Positions 51,307 to 63,363 of a stretch of DNA of 64,000 nt are shown here, piece after piece. How positions within the stretch are numbered: the first letter of the stretch is position 1; each line of letters opens with the position of its first letter. A program made the position numbers and the translations under genes. A model generated the notes under the pieces. That model was not told the origin of the DNA. It did not search any database and saw only the letters and a list, made by a program, of their open reading frames with translations. Origin of the DNA: Oscillospiraceae bacterium (lineage in GTDB: Bacteria > Bacillota > Clostridia > Oscillospirales > Ruminococcaceae). Location of the stretch: positions 1 to 64,000 of the forward strand of contig JAGUQX010000005.1 in the NCBI GenBank assembly GCA_030153485.1. The letters run 5' to 3'.

Positions 51307-52359
51307 ATTAATTATAAAAATATTTTAGATAACATGACAAATCAATTTGTTTCTATGACTGGAGTTTTTCCCGATGATGCATCTGATATTGGGATAAGAT
51401 TTAAAATTATTTCTGGAGAATTAGAAAAATTATATACATATAGCGACTTTATTAAAAATCAAATATTTCCTCAAACTGCTAATGATGAATTTCTTTTGAA
51501 ACATGGAGAAAATAGAAATCTTTTTCCTTTCCCTGCAAAAGCTTCTTCTGGAACTCTAACATTTTCTAGATCTTCTCCCGCTATAGAAACAATTATTATT
51601 CCCAAAGGAACGGTTGTTACATCTTCTTTTGTTTCTGGAATATCATTTATAACAATGGAAAATGCCTCTATTTCTAAAGGCTCTTCCTATACCAATGTTG
51701 TTGCTTCATCTGATATTGGTGGAAAAAATTCTAATATTGCTTCAAAAAAGATTGATACAATTTTATCTTCCATCCCTGGTATTTCTTCTGTTTCCAACCT
51801 TTATCCTTTTTCTGGTGGAATAGACAAAGAAACAAATATTTCTTTTAAAAAACGGATTTTAAATTCATTTGTAAATATCTCTAATGGAATAAATCTAACC
51901 TTTTATGAAAATTTTGCTATGAAATTTGATTATATTACATCCGCTTTAGCCGAGATAAAAGATAATTCCATTAATCTATATATAACAAATGCTCAAAGAA
52001 ATATACTCCCTTCACAAATTTCTAACATACAGCAAGAAATTAAAAAATATCGTCCTATAAACCATAATATTATCGTCAAACAACCAACTCCTCGTTGGCT
52101 AGAATGTGACATAACTGTTTATTCATCCAACCCCATCTCTGAAACAGAAATTAAAAATTCTGTTGTTTTTGCAATAGAGCAATATACTGCAGAATTAAAT
52201 ATTGGTGAATCATTCTCTCCTTATAAAGCTGGTCAATATATCCTCTCTATACCTAATATCCTTGACTATAAATTTAACAACCCCGCTTCCACTATAAAAA
52301 TACCTGCTGATTATGTTTTTGTTCCCGATGTTATAACTGTTAATTATAGGAGTTTATAA
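51307..52359 (+). CDS. Baseplate J-like protein (XkdT-like), apparent ATT start
   Basis: 350 residues. T-N-Q-F near the start, S-G-T-L-T-F-S-R near 85, I-P-K-G-T-V-V-T, F-S-G-G-I-D-K-E-T-N near 170 and R-P-I-N-H-N-I-I-V near 255 are baseplate J motifs. GGAGG at 51295-51299 is followed seven bases later by ATT (51307). An upstream TTG (51280) has no ribosome site and overlaps the wedge gene by 26 bases. The protein is of normal length for the family. Confidence 0.85.
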   Translation: MNYKNILDNMTNQFVSMTGVFPDDASDIGIRFKIISGELEKLYTYSDFIKNQIFPQTANDEFLLKHGENRNLFPFPAKASSGTLTFSRSSPAIETIIIPKGTVVTSSFVSGISFITMENASISKGSSYTNVVASSDIGGKNSNIASKKIDTILSSIPGISSVSNLYPFSGGIDKETNISFKKRILNSFVNISNGINLTFYENFAMKFDYITSALAEIKDNSINLYITNAQRNILPSQISNIQQEIKKYRPINHNIIVKQPTPRWLECDITVYSSNPISETEIKNSVVFAIEQYTAELNIGESFSPYKAGQYILSIPNILDYKFNNPASTIKIPADYVFVPDVITVNYRSL

Positions 52360-52361
52360 AT

Positions 52362-52835
52362 ATGACTATTTTAGGAAATATGGTTTCTATATTAAATAAT
52401 ACAAATTTTTATAAAATATCCGATAAATCATTTATATTTGCAGAACTTTCTTGCTATTCTCTAATATTAGAATATATAGTTGATAATTTATATTCATCTT
52501 TAAATAATATATTCTTTTCCTCTTTTGATTCTTTTGGAGAATATATGTACGACCATCTTTTTCAAATTGGAAACCCTATAATATCAGCTTCAGAAAGATC
52601 TAATATATATTCATCTCGATTATCTATTTCCGATAAATCTTATACAAAAGATGAAATTCTATCATCTATAAAATCTGGTGGGATAGAAGTCGAGTTGATA
52701 GAAGATATTCCTAATAATCACATTCAAATTAATATAATTAAAAACCTTGGCATATATTCTGATCAATTACATATAGAAAGATTTATAAAAAACTTTCTTC
52801 CATCCTATTCCACTAACTCTTTTAAACATATTTAA
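52362..52835 (+). CDS. Tail protein I / DUF2313 (XkdU-like)
   Basis: 157 residues, ATG two bases after baseplate J with TAGGAG. It is an acidic, helical protein: Y-M-Y-D-H-L-F-Q-I-G-N-P (about 65), the segment after S-A-S-E-R-S-N-I-Y-S-S-R, and I-S-D-K-S-Y-T-K-D-E-I. Position and size match the XkdU/YmfQ tail protein at the end of the baseplate block. The cluster stops here; no tail fibre, holin or lysin gene follows. Confidence 0.7.
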   Translation: MTILGNMVSILNNTNFYKISDKSFIFAELSCYSLILEYIVDNLYSSLNNIFFSSFDSFGEYMYDHLFQIGNPIISASERSNIYSSRLSISDKSYTKDEILSSIKSGGIEVELIEDIPNNHIQINIIKNLGIYSDQLHIERFIKNFLPSYSTNSFKHI

Positions 52836-52870
52836 AAAACTGATATCAAATGATATCAGTTTTTTTTTAA
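52836..52870. terminator. Terminator between phage-like cluster and rpoC
   Basis: AAAAAACTGATATC pairs with GATATCAGTTTTTT around AAAT; works for both converging units. Confidence 0.88.
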
Positions 52871-55800
52871 TTCTTTGTAATCGCACTATCCAAGTCATCT
52901 ATAACACTATCGTTATAATTTTCTTTTAATGTTTTAACAATACTTACATTTCTATAGCATGCCATACCTGTTCCCGCTGGAACAAGTTTTCCTATTATTA
53001 CATTTTCTTTTAAACCTAAAAGATGATCAACTTTACCTTTTATAGCCGCCTCTGTCAGAACCCTTGTCGTTTCTTGGAAAGAAGCAGCAGATAAAAAGCT
53101 ATCCGTAGCAAGAGAGGCTTTTGTTATTCCTAATAAAACAGGAATAAATGTGGCCTTTGATATACCTTCTTCACCCTCCGCTATTCTTTTATCTATAATA
53201 TTATTTGCTTTAGCAAATTCAGATCTTTCAACAAGAGAACCAGGTAACAACGCTGTACTTCCCCCTTGATCAATCCTTATTTTTCTCATCATCTGACGAA
53301 TAATTACTTCTATATGCTTATCGTTTATATCAACACCCTGCATTCGATAAACTTTTTGAACCTCTGCTATTAGATAATTTTGAACCTCTTGCTCTCCTTT
53401 AACTAATAGAACATCATGTGGATTTACAGATCCTTCTGTTAGAGCCTCCCCTGGTTGTGCTGTCGCCCCTTCGGTAACTCTAATTCTATATCCATATGGT
53501 ATTGGGTATGCTTTTTCTTCTCCACTTTCCATAGTGACTATTATGTTTCTAGTTCTTTTTATCTCTTCCATCCTCATAACTCCGCCAACTTCTGTTATAA
53601 TTGCAGAACTTTTTGGTCTTCTTCCTTCAAATAGTTCCTCAACTCTTGGCAGTCCTTGAGTTATATCTTCTGCAGATGCTATTCCCCCTGTATGGAACGT
53701 TCTCATAGTTAGCTGGGTTCCTGGTTCTCCTATAGACTGTGCTGCTATTATTCCTACTGCTTCTCCTACAGCTATGGGATTTCCATTTGCTAGGTTATCT
53801 CCATAGCATTTTCCACAAACTCCTTGTAGAGATTTACAATGCAATATTGATCTAATCGGAATACTTTCAACACCAGCATTAATAAGTGCTAATGCCTCTT
53901 TTTCACCCATCATTGTATCTTTACTTACGATGATTGCTTCTGTTTTTTCATCTTTATAATCATGAACAAGATATCTTCCCATAAGTCTTTCTTTTAATGG
54001 TTCGATCATCTCATTCCCTTCTTTTATATCATAAACGTCTATCCCAATTTCCGAATGACAATTGTCCTGTCTTATAATAACATCTTGAGAAACATCAACC
54101 AATCGTCTTGTTAAATATCCAGAATCGGCTGTTCTTAAGGCTGTATCAGCCAGACCTTTTCTAGCTCCTCTAGATGATATAAAATATTCTAGAATATTTA
54201 GACCTTCTCTATAGTTCGCTCTAATTGGAATCTCGATTGTTGAACCTGATGTATTGGCAATTAGCCCTCTCATCCCTGCAAGCTGTCTAATCTGATTTAT
54301 ACTTCCACGCGCTCCAGAATCCGCCATCATAAATATCGGGTTATGCTCATGTAAATTTTCTGTCAAAGCTTTTGAAACAAGCTTTGTAGCAATATCCCAA
54401 GTTTTTATAACTAGCTCATATCTCTCTTGATTTGAAACAAGCCCTTTATTAAACTGTTTATTTATAATTGTTATCTCCGCTTCTGCATCTTCCAGAAGTT
54501 GTTTCTTTTGAGGAGGAATCACAGCGTCACAAACCGCAACAGTAATCGCACTTTTGGTAGAATATTTAAAACCAAGAGATTTAACCTTATCTAAAACCTC
54601 TGCTGTTTTTGCAGTTCCATGAACTCGAATACACTTTTCAAATATATCTCCTAATTGTTTCTTACCTGTTAGAAAAGAAATTTCAAAGTCAAACATTGTA
54701 TCTTCGTTTGTTCTATCTACAAAACCCAAATCCTGTGGAATTGGTTCGTTAAATATAATTCTTCCAACTGTTGTTTCTATAATTTTAAGCCTATCTTCTC
54801 CATCTATAGTTCTACAAACTCTAACTCTTACAGGTGCATGAAGAGAAACAATCCCTTCGTTATAAGCCATTATAGCTTCATTACAATTTGAGAAACATTT
54901 TCCTTCGCCTATTTCATTCTTCTTTTGTAACGTAAGATAATATGTTCCTAAAACCATATCCTGTGTAGGAACAGCAACAGGTCTCCCATCAGAAGGTTTT
55001 AAAAGATTGTTGGCAGCAAGCATAAGAAACCTTGCCTCTGCTTGTGCTTCTGCCGAAAGAGGAACATGAACAGCCATTTGGTCTCCATCAAAATCTGCGT
55101 TATATGCTGTACAAACCAATGGATGTAATTTTAAAGCACGACCCTCTACAAGAACTGGTTCAAAAGCCTGTATTCCAAGTCTATGCAAGGTTGGCGCTCT
55201 GTTTAACAACACTGGATGCCCTTTTATAACTGTTTCTAAAGCATCCCAAACTTGTTCTTTAGCTCTTTCAACCATCTTTCTTGCGCTTTTTATATTATTT
55301 GCAACTCCTGTTTCTACAAGTCTTTTCATAACAAATGGTTTAAATAATTCTAATGCCATCTCTTTTGGTAATCCACATTGATACATTTTAAGTTCTGGAC
55401 CAACAACAATAACAGATCTTCCCGAATAATCAACACGTTTTCCTAAAAGGTTTTGTCTAAATCTACCCTGTTTTCCCTTTAACATATCTGATAATGATTT
55501 TAAAGGTCTATTGTTTGGCCCTGTAACTGGCCTACCTCTTCTTCCATTATCTATCAAGGCATCTACAGCTTCTTGAAGCATTCTTTTTTCATTGCGAACT
55601 ATTATATCAGGTGCACTAAGATCCAAAAGTCTTTTAAGCCTATTATTTCTATTTATAACTCTTCTATAAAGATCGTTAAGATCAGAAGTAGCAAACCTTC
55701 CTCCATCTAGCTGAACCATCGGTCTAATATCTGGCGGAATTACAGGAACAACGCGAAGTATCATCCATTCTGCCATATTTCCAGATGCTTTCAAAGATTG

Positions 55801-56436
55801 AACAACTTCTAATCTTTTTAAACATCTGATCTTTTTTTGTCCTGATGCTGTTTCTAAATCTGCTTTTAAATCTAAAGCTAACTTTTCTAAATCCAAAGTT
55901 TTTAAAATTTCTTCGATAGCCTCTGCACCCATGCCAGCTCTAAAATCATCCTCATATTTTTCATACATATCAGAATATTCTTTTTCTGTTAAAAGCTGTG
56001 CTTTTTCTAACACCGTATCTCCTGGATCTACAACTATATATTTTGCAAAATATAAAACTTCTTCTAATCTTCTAGGAGATATATCAAGTAATAAACCCAT
56101 TCTAGATGGGATTCCTTTAAAATACCATATATGTGATACAGGTGCAGCAAGTTCAATATGTCCCATTCTCTCTCTACGAACCTTTGCCCTTGTAACTTCA
56201 ACTCCACATTTATCACAAATTTTCCCTTTATATCTTAACCTTTTATATTTTCCACAATGACATTCCCAGTCTTTTTGAGGACCAAATATCTTTTCACAAA
56301 ATAGACCCTCTCTTTCTGGCTTAAGGGTTCTATAATTTATTGTTTCTGGTTTTTTAACTTCTCCAAAAGACCACTGTCTTATTTGCTCTGGCGACGCCAG
56401 TCCAATTTTGATAGAATCAAATACATTAAATTCCAT
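52867..56436 (-). CDS. rpoC: RNA polymerase subunit beta'
   Basis: 1189 residues. The N-terminal zinc site C-H-C-G-K ... C-D-K-C-G, the catalytic Mg site [12 protein letters not shown] (about 450), and the second zinc site [12 protein letters not shown] are intact. Lies 17 bases after rpoB on the same strand. Full length for Clostridia. Confidence 0.98.
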   Translation of the reverse strand: MEFNVFDSIKIGLASPEQIRQWSFGEVKKPETINYRTLKPEREGLFCEKIFGPQKDWECHCGKYKRLRYKGKICDKCGVEVTRAKVRRERMGHIELAAPVSHIWYFKGIPSRMGLLLDISPRRLEEVLYFAKYIVVDPGDTVLEKAQLLTEKEYSDMYEKYEDDFRAGMGAEAIEEILKTLDLEKLALDLKADLETASGQKKIRCLKRLEVVQSLKASGNMAEWMILRVVPVIPPDIRPMVQLDGGRFATSDLNDLYRRVINRNNRLKRLLDLSAPDIIVRNEKRMLQEAVDALIDNGRRGRPVTGPNNRPLKSLSDMLKGKQGRFRQNLLGKRVDYSGRSVIVVGPELKMYQCGLPKEMALELFKPFVMKRLVETGVANNIKSARKMVERAKEQVWDALETVIKGHPVLLNRAPTLHRLGIQAFEPVLVEGRALKLHPLVCTAYNADFDGDQMAVHVPLSAEAQAEARFLMLAANNLLKPSDGRPVAVPTQDMVLGTYYLTLQKKNEIGEGKCFSNCNEAIMAYNEGIVSLHAPVRVRVCRTIDGEDRLKIIETTVGRIIFNEPIPQDLGFVDRTNEDTMFDFEISFLTGKKQLGDIFEKCIRVHGTAKTAEVLDKVKSLGFKYSTKSAITVAVCDAVIPPQKKQLLEDAEAEITIINKQFNKGLVSNQERYELVIKTWDIATKLVSKALTENLHEHNPIFMMADSGARGSINQIRQLAGMRGLIANTSGSTIEIPIRANYREGLNILEYFISSRGARKGLADTALRTADSGYLTRRLVDVSQDVIIRQDNCHSEIGIDVYDIKEGNEMIEPLKERLMGRYLVHDYKDEKTEAIIVSKDTMMGEKEALALINAGVESIPIRSILHCKSLQGVCGKCYGDNLANGNPIAVGEAVGIIAAQSIGEPGTQLTMRTFHTGGIASAEDITQGLPRVEELFEGRRPKSSAIITEVGGVMRMEEIKRTRNIIVTMESGEEKAYPIPYGYRIRVTEGATAQPGEALTEGSVNPHDVLLVKGEQEVQNYLIAEVQKVYRMQGVDINDKHIEVIIRQMMRKIRIDQGGSTALLPGSLVERSEFAKANNIIDKRIAEGEEGISKATFIPVLLGITKASLATDSFLSAASFQETTRVLTEAAIKGKVDHLLGLKENVIIGKLVPAGTGMACYRNVSIVKTLKENYNDSVIDDLDSAITKN

Positions 56437-56453
56437 ATACAGAAACCCTTTCT

Positions 56454-59400
56454 TTACATGTCTATATCATCTTTGGATATATCATTAAAAATATCGATCG
56501 ATTCCGTTTCATCAATTTCATCAATATCTGCTTCAAATATATTATCTAGATCTAAATTTAGATCTATATCTTCTACTTCAAGCTCTTCTTCTATTTCAAT
56601 ATCAGAAGGGTTTTCATCAACTAAAAATCCTTCTAATTCTTCCGCAACTTCTACAGATGGTTCTTTTAATATCTCTTCTGCATCTTCAACAGGTTTAAAG
56701 CCCATCTCTTCATAATCTTCAAAAGACTGTTTTAAATCAATTTCATTTTCATATTTATCAAGTACACGAACATCTAAACATAAAGATTGTAGTTCTTTTA
56801 TCAAAACTTTAAACGATTCGGGAATTCCCGGTTTTGGAACATTTTGCCCTTTAACAATTGCCTCGTATGTTTTTACTCGTCCAACAACATCATCCGATTT
56901 AACCGTCAAGATTTCTTGTAGAGTATACGCAGCTCCATAAGCCTCTAATGCCCAAACCTCCATCTCTCCAAATCTTTGTCCCCCAAATTGTGCTTTTCCT
57001 CCCAAAGGTTGTTGTGTAACAAGAGAATATGGTCCAGTCGATCTTGCATGTATTTTATCATCTACAAGGTGATGAAGTTTTAGGAAATACATATACCCAA
57101 CCGTAACTGGATTATCAAAAGCCTCTCCTGTTCTCCCATCATATAAAATAGTTTTTCCATCTTCTCTAAGACCAGCTTCTCTTAAACAATCTCTAATGTC
57201 CGACTCTCTTGCCCCATCAAAAACAGGTGTCATGATTTTCCATCCAAGAGTTTTAGCAGCATATCCTAGATGAACCTCCAAAACTTGTCCAATGTTCATA
57301 CGAGAAGGAACCCCAAGCGGATTTAGAACTATATCAAGAGGAGTTCCATCTGGTAAAAATGGCATATCCTCTTGTGGAAGAATCCTAGAAACAACCCCTT
57401 TGTTTCCATGACGTCCCGCCATTTTATCCCCCACGCTTATCTTTCTTTTTTGGGCGATATAACAACGAACAACCATATTAACACCCGGACTTAATTCATC
57501 GCTATTCTCTCTTGTAAAAACTTTAACATCAACAATTATTCCATATTCTCCATGAGGAACCTTTAAGGATGTATCTCTAACTTCCCTTGCTTTTTCCCCA
57601 AAAATAGCTCTTAAAAGTCTTTCTTCTGCAGTAAGTTCGGTTTCTCCTTTTGGCGTAACCTTTCCAACAAGAATATCACCCGCTCTAACCTCTGCTCCTA
57701 TTCTTATAATTCCTCTTTCGTCTAAATCCTTAAGAGCTTCTTCCCCTACATTAGGAATTTCTCTTGTAATTTCTTCGGATCCAAGTTTTGTGTCTCTTGC
57801 TTCAACTTCATATTCTTCTATATGAATAGATGTGAAAACATCATCGCGTACAACCTTTTCATTTATAAGAATAGCATCCTCATAATTATAACCTTCCCAT
57901 GTCATAAACCCAATAAGAATATTTTTTCCTAAACTTATCTCCCCATCAGCGGTAGAAGGTCCATCAGCTATAACCTGACCCTTTGTGATTTTTTCACCTT
58001 TTACAACAATAGGACGTTGGTTTATACATGTTCCTTGGTTTGATCTCATAAATTTTATAATCTTATATCGATGAGATACACTGCTCTCATCCTTTATTAT
58101 AACTTCATTTGCAGAAACTCTTATAACCTCTCCTGTTTGTTTAGAAACAACAGCAGATCCAGAATCTACAGCAGCTTTATACTCCATCCCAGTTCCTATA
58201 ATTGGTGCTTCTGGTTTTAAAAGAGGAACGGCCTGCCTCTGCATATTTGCCCCCATGAGCGCTCTATTAGCATCATCATTTTCTAAAAAAGGAATCATCG
58301 CTGTCGCCACTGATACAACCATCTTAGGCGAAACATCCATATAGTCAACTTTTTCTCTGTCTATCTCTAATATCTCGTCTCTATATCTTCCTGTAACTCT
58401 GCTTTTAGCAAATTTATGTTCTTCTGTAAGTTGTTCATTTGCCTGTGCAACTACAAAACTGTCTTCAACATCAGCCGTCATATATTCAACTGTGTCTAAA
58501 ACTTTTCCTGTAGATTTATCAACCTTTCTATAAGGAGCTTCGATAAATCCATATTCATTTATCCTTGAAAATGTAGCTAGGTATGATATAAGTCCTATGT
58601 TTGGCCCCTCTGGAGTTTCGATAGGACACATTCTTCCATAATGGGTATAATGAACATCACGAACCTCAAACCCAGCTCTATCTCGAGAAAGTCCCCCTGG
58701 TCCAAGTGCAGACAGCCTTCTTTTATGAGTCAACTCTGCTAGTGGGTTTGGCTGATCCATAAATTGGGATAGAGGAGACGACCCAAAAAACTCTCTTATA
58801 GAGGCAACAACAGGTCGGATATTTATCAAAGCCTGTGGTGTTACAGATTCCATATCCTGTGCCTGTATAGTCATTCTTTCTTTTATAACTCTTTCCATTC
58901 TAGAAAAACCTATTCTAAATTGATTCTGCAATAGTTCTCCAACAGAACGAATTCTTCTGTTTCCCAGATGGTCTATATCATCTATCAAACCAATTCCATA
59001 GTCAATATTATTCATATAATTGATTGTTGCAAATATATCATCTTTAATTATATGCTTTGGAATAAGTCTATTTATATTCGCCTTAATTTTTTCTATCTGT
59101 TCGTCTTTATCTTTTGAAGAGGTTAAAATTTCTTGTAAAACAGAAAACCTAACCTTTTCATTTATACCTATTTCTCTTGCATCCACATCTATAAAATCTG
59201 ACAAGTCTACCATTCCGTTAGAAATAACTTTAACTTCTTTTCCATCTTCTAATGCTAGATATGCAAAACTAACACCAGATTTTTGTATCTCATATGCTTT
59301 ATCTCTAGATAAAGTTTCTCCCTCTTCGGCCAATATTTCCCCTGTTAGCTCGTTTATTATTGCTCTTGAAACAGTTTGTCCAACTAGTCGATTTCCTATT

Positions 59401-60314
59401 GCTAGTTTTTTATTGTATTTATATCTCCCAACTCTAGAAAGGTCATATCTTCTATCATTAAAAAGAAGGGAAACAATATGCTTAACAGCACTGTCAATTG
59501 TAGGTGGCTCTCCTGGGCGAAGTTTTCTATAAACTTCTATTAATGCTTCTTCTCCATTTTCTGTGCTATCTTTTTTTGTTTCAATAGTTGAAACAAGCTT
59601 TTCATCTCTACCAAACAGCTCGTAAATTTCTTCCGCTGTTCCTCTATAGTTTGTAAAAAAATCTTCTGTACTTTCTAATTCATCAATACTTTCGATATCA
59701 TCACGAACTTTAAGCAAAGCTCTTATTAATACAGAGATAGGAATTTTTCTGTTTTTATCTATACGAACATAAAATATATCATTAGAGTCGGTCTCATATT
59801 CTAGCCAAGCCCCACGATTTGGAATAACAGTAGCGGAATAGAGCTTTTTCCCTGTTTTATCATAACTATCGCTATAATAAACACCAGGAGAACGAACGAG
59901 TTGGGAAACAATAACCCTTTCAGCACCGTTTATAACAAAGGTTCCGCCTTCTGTCATAAGCGGAAAATCGCCCATAAAAATTTCTTGTTCTTTAATCTCG
60001 CCTGTTTCTTTATTTAAAAGCCTCGCTTTAACACGAAGAGGAGCCGAGTATGTAACGTCTCTTTCTTTACATTCTTCAACGCTATATTTTGGAGTATCAT
60101 CTAGAGCATAATCAACAAAATCCAACAATAAGTTTCCCGTATAATCTGTTATATCAGAAACGTCATTAAACGCTTCTTTTAACCCCTCCTTAAGAAACCA
60201 CTTATAAGAATTTTTTTGGACTTCTATAAGATTTGGGATTTCTAAAACTTCGTTTATTTTAGAAAAACTCATTCTAACATTTTTACCAAGTTGAACTGGC
60301 TTAGCATTGATCAT
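56454..60314 (-). CDS. rpoB: RNA polymerase subunit beta
   Basis: 1286 residues. Rifampicin region [18 protein letters not shown] with the susceptible-type Asp, His and Ser present. C-terminal [17 protein letters not shown] is typical. The last 65 residues are strongly acidic (Glu/Asp/Ile-rich), an extension seen in some Clostridia. The preceding gene is not rplL, which is unusual. A near-perfect promoter lies 160-190 bases upstream. Confidence 0.98.
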   Translation of the reverse strand: MINAKPVQLGKNVRMSFSKINEVLEIPNLIEVQKNSYKWFLKEGLKEAFNDVSDITDYTGNLLLDFVDYALDDTPKYSVEECKERDVTYSAPLRVKARLLNKETGEIKEQEIFMGDFPLMTEGGTFVINGAERVIVSQLVRSPGVYYSDSYDKTGKKLYSATVIPNRGAWLEYETDSNDIFYVRIDKNRKIPISVLIRALLKVRDDIESIDELESTEDFFTNYRGTAEEIYELFGRDEKLVSTIETKKDSTENGEEALIEVYRKLRPGEPPTIDSAVKHIVSLLFNDRRYDLSRVGRYKYNKKLAIGNRLVGQTVSRAIINELTGEILAEEGETLSRDKAYEIQKSGVSFAYLALEDGKEVKVISNGMVDLSDFIDVDAREIGINEKVRFSVLQEILTSSKDKDEQIEKIKANINRLIPKHIIKDDIFATINYMNNIDYGIGLIDDIDHLGNRRIRSVGELLQNQFRIGFSRMERVIKERMTIQAQDMESVTPQALINIRPVVASIREFFGSSPLSQFMDQPNPLAELTHKRRLSALGPGGLSRDRAGFEVRDVHYTHYGRMCPIETPEGPNIGLISYLATFSRINEYGFIEAPYRKVDKSTGKVLDTVEYMTADVEDSFVVAQANEQLTEEHKFAKSRVTGRYRDEILEIDREKVDYMDVSPKMVVSVATAMIPFLENDDANRALMGANMQRQAVPLLKPEAPIIGTGMEYKAAVDSGSAVVSKQTGEVIRVSANEVIIKDESSVSHRYKIIKFMRSNQGTCINQRPIVVKGEKITKGQVIADGPSTADGEISLGKNILIGFMTWEGYNYEDAILINEKVVRDDVFTSIHIEEYEVEARDTKLGSEEITREIPNVGEEALKDLDERGIIRIGAEVRAGDILVGKVTPKGETELTAEERLLRAIFGEKAREVRDTSLKVPHGEYGIIVDVKVFTRENSDELSPGVNMVVRCYIAQKRKISVGDKMAGRHGNKGVVSRILPQEDMPFLPDGTPLDIVLNPLGVPSRMNIGQVLEVHLGYAAKTLGWKIMTPVFDGARESDIRDCLREAGLREDGKTILYDGRTGEAFDNPVTVGYMYFLKLHHLVDDKIHARSTGPYSLVTQQPLGGKAQFGGQRFGEMEVWALEAYGAAYTLQEILTVKSDDVVGRVKTYEAIVKGQNVPKPGIPESFKVLIKELQSLCLDVRVLDKYENEIDLKQSFEDYEEMGFKPVEDAEEILKEPSVEVAEELEGFLVDENPSDIEIEEELEVEDIDLNLDLDNIFEADIDEIDETESIDIFNDISKDDIDM

Positions 60315-60473
60315 TAGTTCAATCCTCCATTCAAATATTTAACCAAAATAAAAAACTCAAAAGTATAAAAAGCATATAATACATAAAATGCAAATAACAT
60401 TGCACTTCATAAACATTTATGATATAATTTTGTGTAGTATATAATACGTTCAATTATATCAACATATTATATC

Positions 60474-60502
60474 ATTATATTATACTAAATTTTTTTTGTC
60501 AA
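60474..60502 (-). promoter_or_regulatory. rpoBC promoter (sigma-A consensus)
   Basis: Minus strand TTGACA (60502-60497), 17 bases, TATAAT (60479-60474). Both hexamers are perfect. It gives a leader of about 150 bases before rpoB. Confidence 0.75.
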
Positions 60503-60725
60503 CAATATTGTCTCAATAATACACCACTTTTTTGTTTTACAGCTATTTTTTATTTTTAAAAATTAACTGTAACTATTTTAAAACTATACACATAAAATGA
60601 CTATGAGTTTATCTATAAAACTCGTAGTCAAGTTTTGGAAAGTGGTGTGCTTTTTATATAAAGCACATCCTTAGGGGAGCTTTACATTATTTTTATTATA
60701 AATAATAAAAACCTTGATTACTTTA

Positions 60726-60767
60726 TATAAAATCCCTCTGCATATAACAATGGAGAGGGATTTTATA
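60726..60767 (+). promoter_or_regulatory. Stem-loop in the tgt leader
   Basis: A perfect 14-bp inverted repeat with a 14-base loop, about 40 bases before the tgt start. The 3' arm ends TTTTATAATTTATA, so it resembles an intrinsic terminator and may control read-through into tgt. Confidence 0.45.
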
Positions 60768-60793
60768 ATTTATAGTATATATATTTACTTTGA

Positions 60794-61936
<1,143 letters not shown>

Positions 61937-61972
61937 CTGTTTATACACAAAAAAATATATAGGATGTTTTTT

Positions 61973-62533
61973 ATGATACAAATTTTATTTATAGCTATAA
62001 GTCTTTCTATGGATGCTGCTGCTGTATCCTGCGTAAACGGAATGTCTTTAAAAAGAATTAGAATTAAAAACATATTAATAATGCCTATCCTTTTTGCTTT
62101 ATTCCAAGGTATAATGCCTATTATAGGATATTTTTCTGGACTTATGTTTCAATCGGTTATAAAAGATATCGATCATTTTATAATATTTATAATACTATCT
62201 TTTATAGGTGTAAATATGATAATCCAGTCTATTAGATCTAAGGATAATCTAGATGAGAATAGATCAATAATCTCTTTTAAAACTATCTTCGCGCAGAGCA
62301 TCGCCACAAGTATAGACGCATTAGCCGTTGGCGTTGCTTTTGTCTCCATGGGTGTGAACATCTGGTTTGCATCTATATTAACAGCCATAATAACATATAT
62401 TGTATGTATATTTTCTCTAATTATAGGACATTCTGTAGGAAATATATATAAAAATAAAGCAGAGATTATAGGCGGGATTATCTTAATTATAATAGGTACA
62501 AAAATTCTTATAGAACATCTGCTCTTAATATAA
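61973..62533 (+). CDS. mntP: Manganese efflux pump MntP
   Basis: 186 residues, six membrane helices, two DUF204 repeats: S-M-D-A-A-A-V-S-C-V-N-G (helix 1) and S-I-D-A-L-A-V-G-V-A-F (helix 4), with the paired Asp residues needed for Mn export. ATG at 61973 with AGGATG upstream is preferred over ATG 61964, which overlaps that site. Probably with its own terminator directly after. Confidence 0.9.
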   Translation: MIQILFIAISLSMDAAAVSCVNGMSLKRIRIKNILIMPILFALFQGIMPIIGYFSGLMFQSVIKDIDHFIIFIILSFIGVNMIIQSIRSKDNLDENRSIISFKTIFAQSIATSIDALAVGVAFVSMGVNIWFASILTAIITYIVCIFSLIIGHSVGNIYKNKAEIIGGIILIIIGTKILIEHLLLI

Positions 62534-62572
62534 AAAAGAGATAGTTTTAAACTATCTCTTTTTTATATTAAC
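62533..62572. terminator. Bidirectional hairpin terminator
   Basis: AAAAAAGAGATAGTTT pairs with AAACTATCTCTTTTTT; separates mntP from the converging small membrane gene. Confidence 0.88.
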
Positions 62573-62816
62573 TTGGTAAATTAAAATATGTATAACCCTG
62601 TTTAACTAAATCTTCTTGATATAACCTATTATAAATAAAAGAAAATACCAAATTTGATAACCCAATTGTGACAACATTTAATATAATCATAATTAATAGA
62701 TATTTTACATCTCCTCTAAAAAGAGGAACCCAAAATCCAAAGAAAAATGTCGTCCAACTAAAACCATCTTTAACATCTTTAAGATGTCCAATGTTATTTT
62801 TCATAATTTGTTTCAT
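62568..62816 (-). CDS. Small membrane protein, DUF2628/HrgC-like (paralogue of 6964-7257)
   Basis: 82 residues. ATG at 62816 has AGAGGGG six bases before; an upstream ATG (62855) has none. The core D-G-F-S-W-T-T-F-F-F-G-F-W-V-P-L-F-R-G-D (residues about 17-36) aligns with the copy at 6964, followed by a hydrophobic segment and F-I-Y-N-R-L-Y. Function unknown. Confidence 0.65.
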   Translation of the reverse strand: MKQIMKNNIGHLKDVKDGFSWTTFFFGFWVPLFRGDVKYLLIMIILNVVTIGLSNLVFSFIYNRLYQEDLVKQGYTYFNLPS

Positions 62817-62984
62817 ATAAATCCCCTCTAGTACAATGTCTTCTAAGTATATCAATAATTTTTATATAAACAAGATCTATTCTAGTCAAATTAGTTAATT
62901 AATAATAGCAATTTAATTACATATTTTTATTATAAATGCAAATACTATATACAAAATTTATATATAGTTAGGAGATTTATAATA

Positions 62985-63335
62985 GTGATTTTTAATTTTT
63001 TAACACCTATACTGATGCTATTATTAGGATTTTATTTTAAACTTAATAATTGTAAAAAAATAGGAGATAATGGCTTTTATATAAATCGATCAAAAAAATC
63101 TATACAAGCTTGGAACTTTACTCAGAAAGTTGTTCCAAATACTTTGATTAAATTTGCTTTATTATTACTTGTTTTTATATCTTTATTAATATTTTTATCT
63201 AAATACCAATATTGGTCAATATTAAAATTACAAATAATATGTTTTATGATTACAATAACTTTTATAGTCTTGATGATTATAGCGATTTATTATACAATAA
63301 TTATTAATTTTGACAAAGATGGCCAAAAAATATAA
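62985..63335 (+). CDS. SdpI-like membrane protein
   Basis: 116 residues, GTG start after AGGAG. Three membrane segments (about 1-16, 55-75, 84-108) with the SdpI/YhfL signature G-F-Y-I-N-R-S-K-K-S-I-Q-A-W-N-F-T-Q-K between the first two. SdpI is the immunity protein against the SdpC toxin; the family also includes many standalone members. No toxin gene is seen next to it. Confidence 0.75.
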   Translation: MIFNFLTPILMLLLGFYFKLNNCKKIGDNGFYINRSKKSIQAWNFTQKVVPNTLIKFALLLLVFISLLIFLSKYQYWSILKLQIICFMITITFIVLMIIAIYYTIIINFDKDGQKI

Positions 63336-63363
63336 GTATGTATATACACGAAAGGGATCCAAC

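Noticed and set aside
60726..60767. preQ1 riboswitch upstream of tgt
   Set aside because: The stem lacks the preQ1-I/II core sequence; a plain hairpin is all that can be supported.
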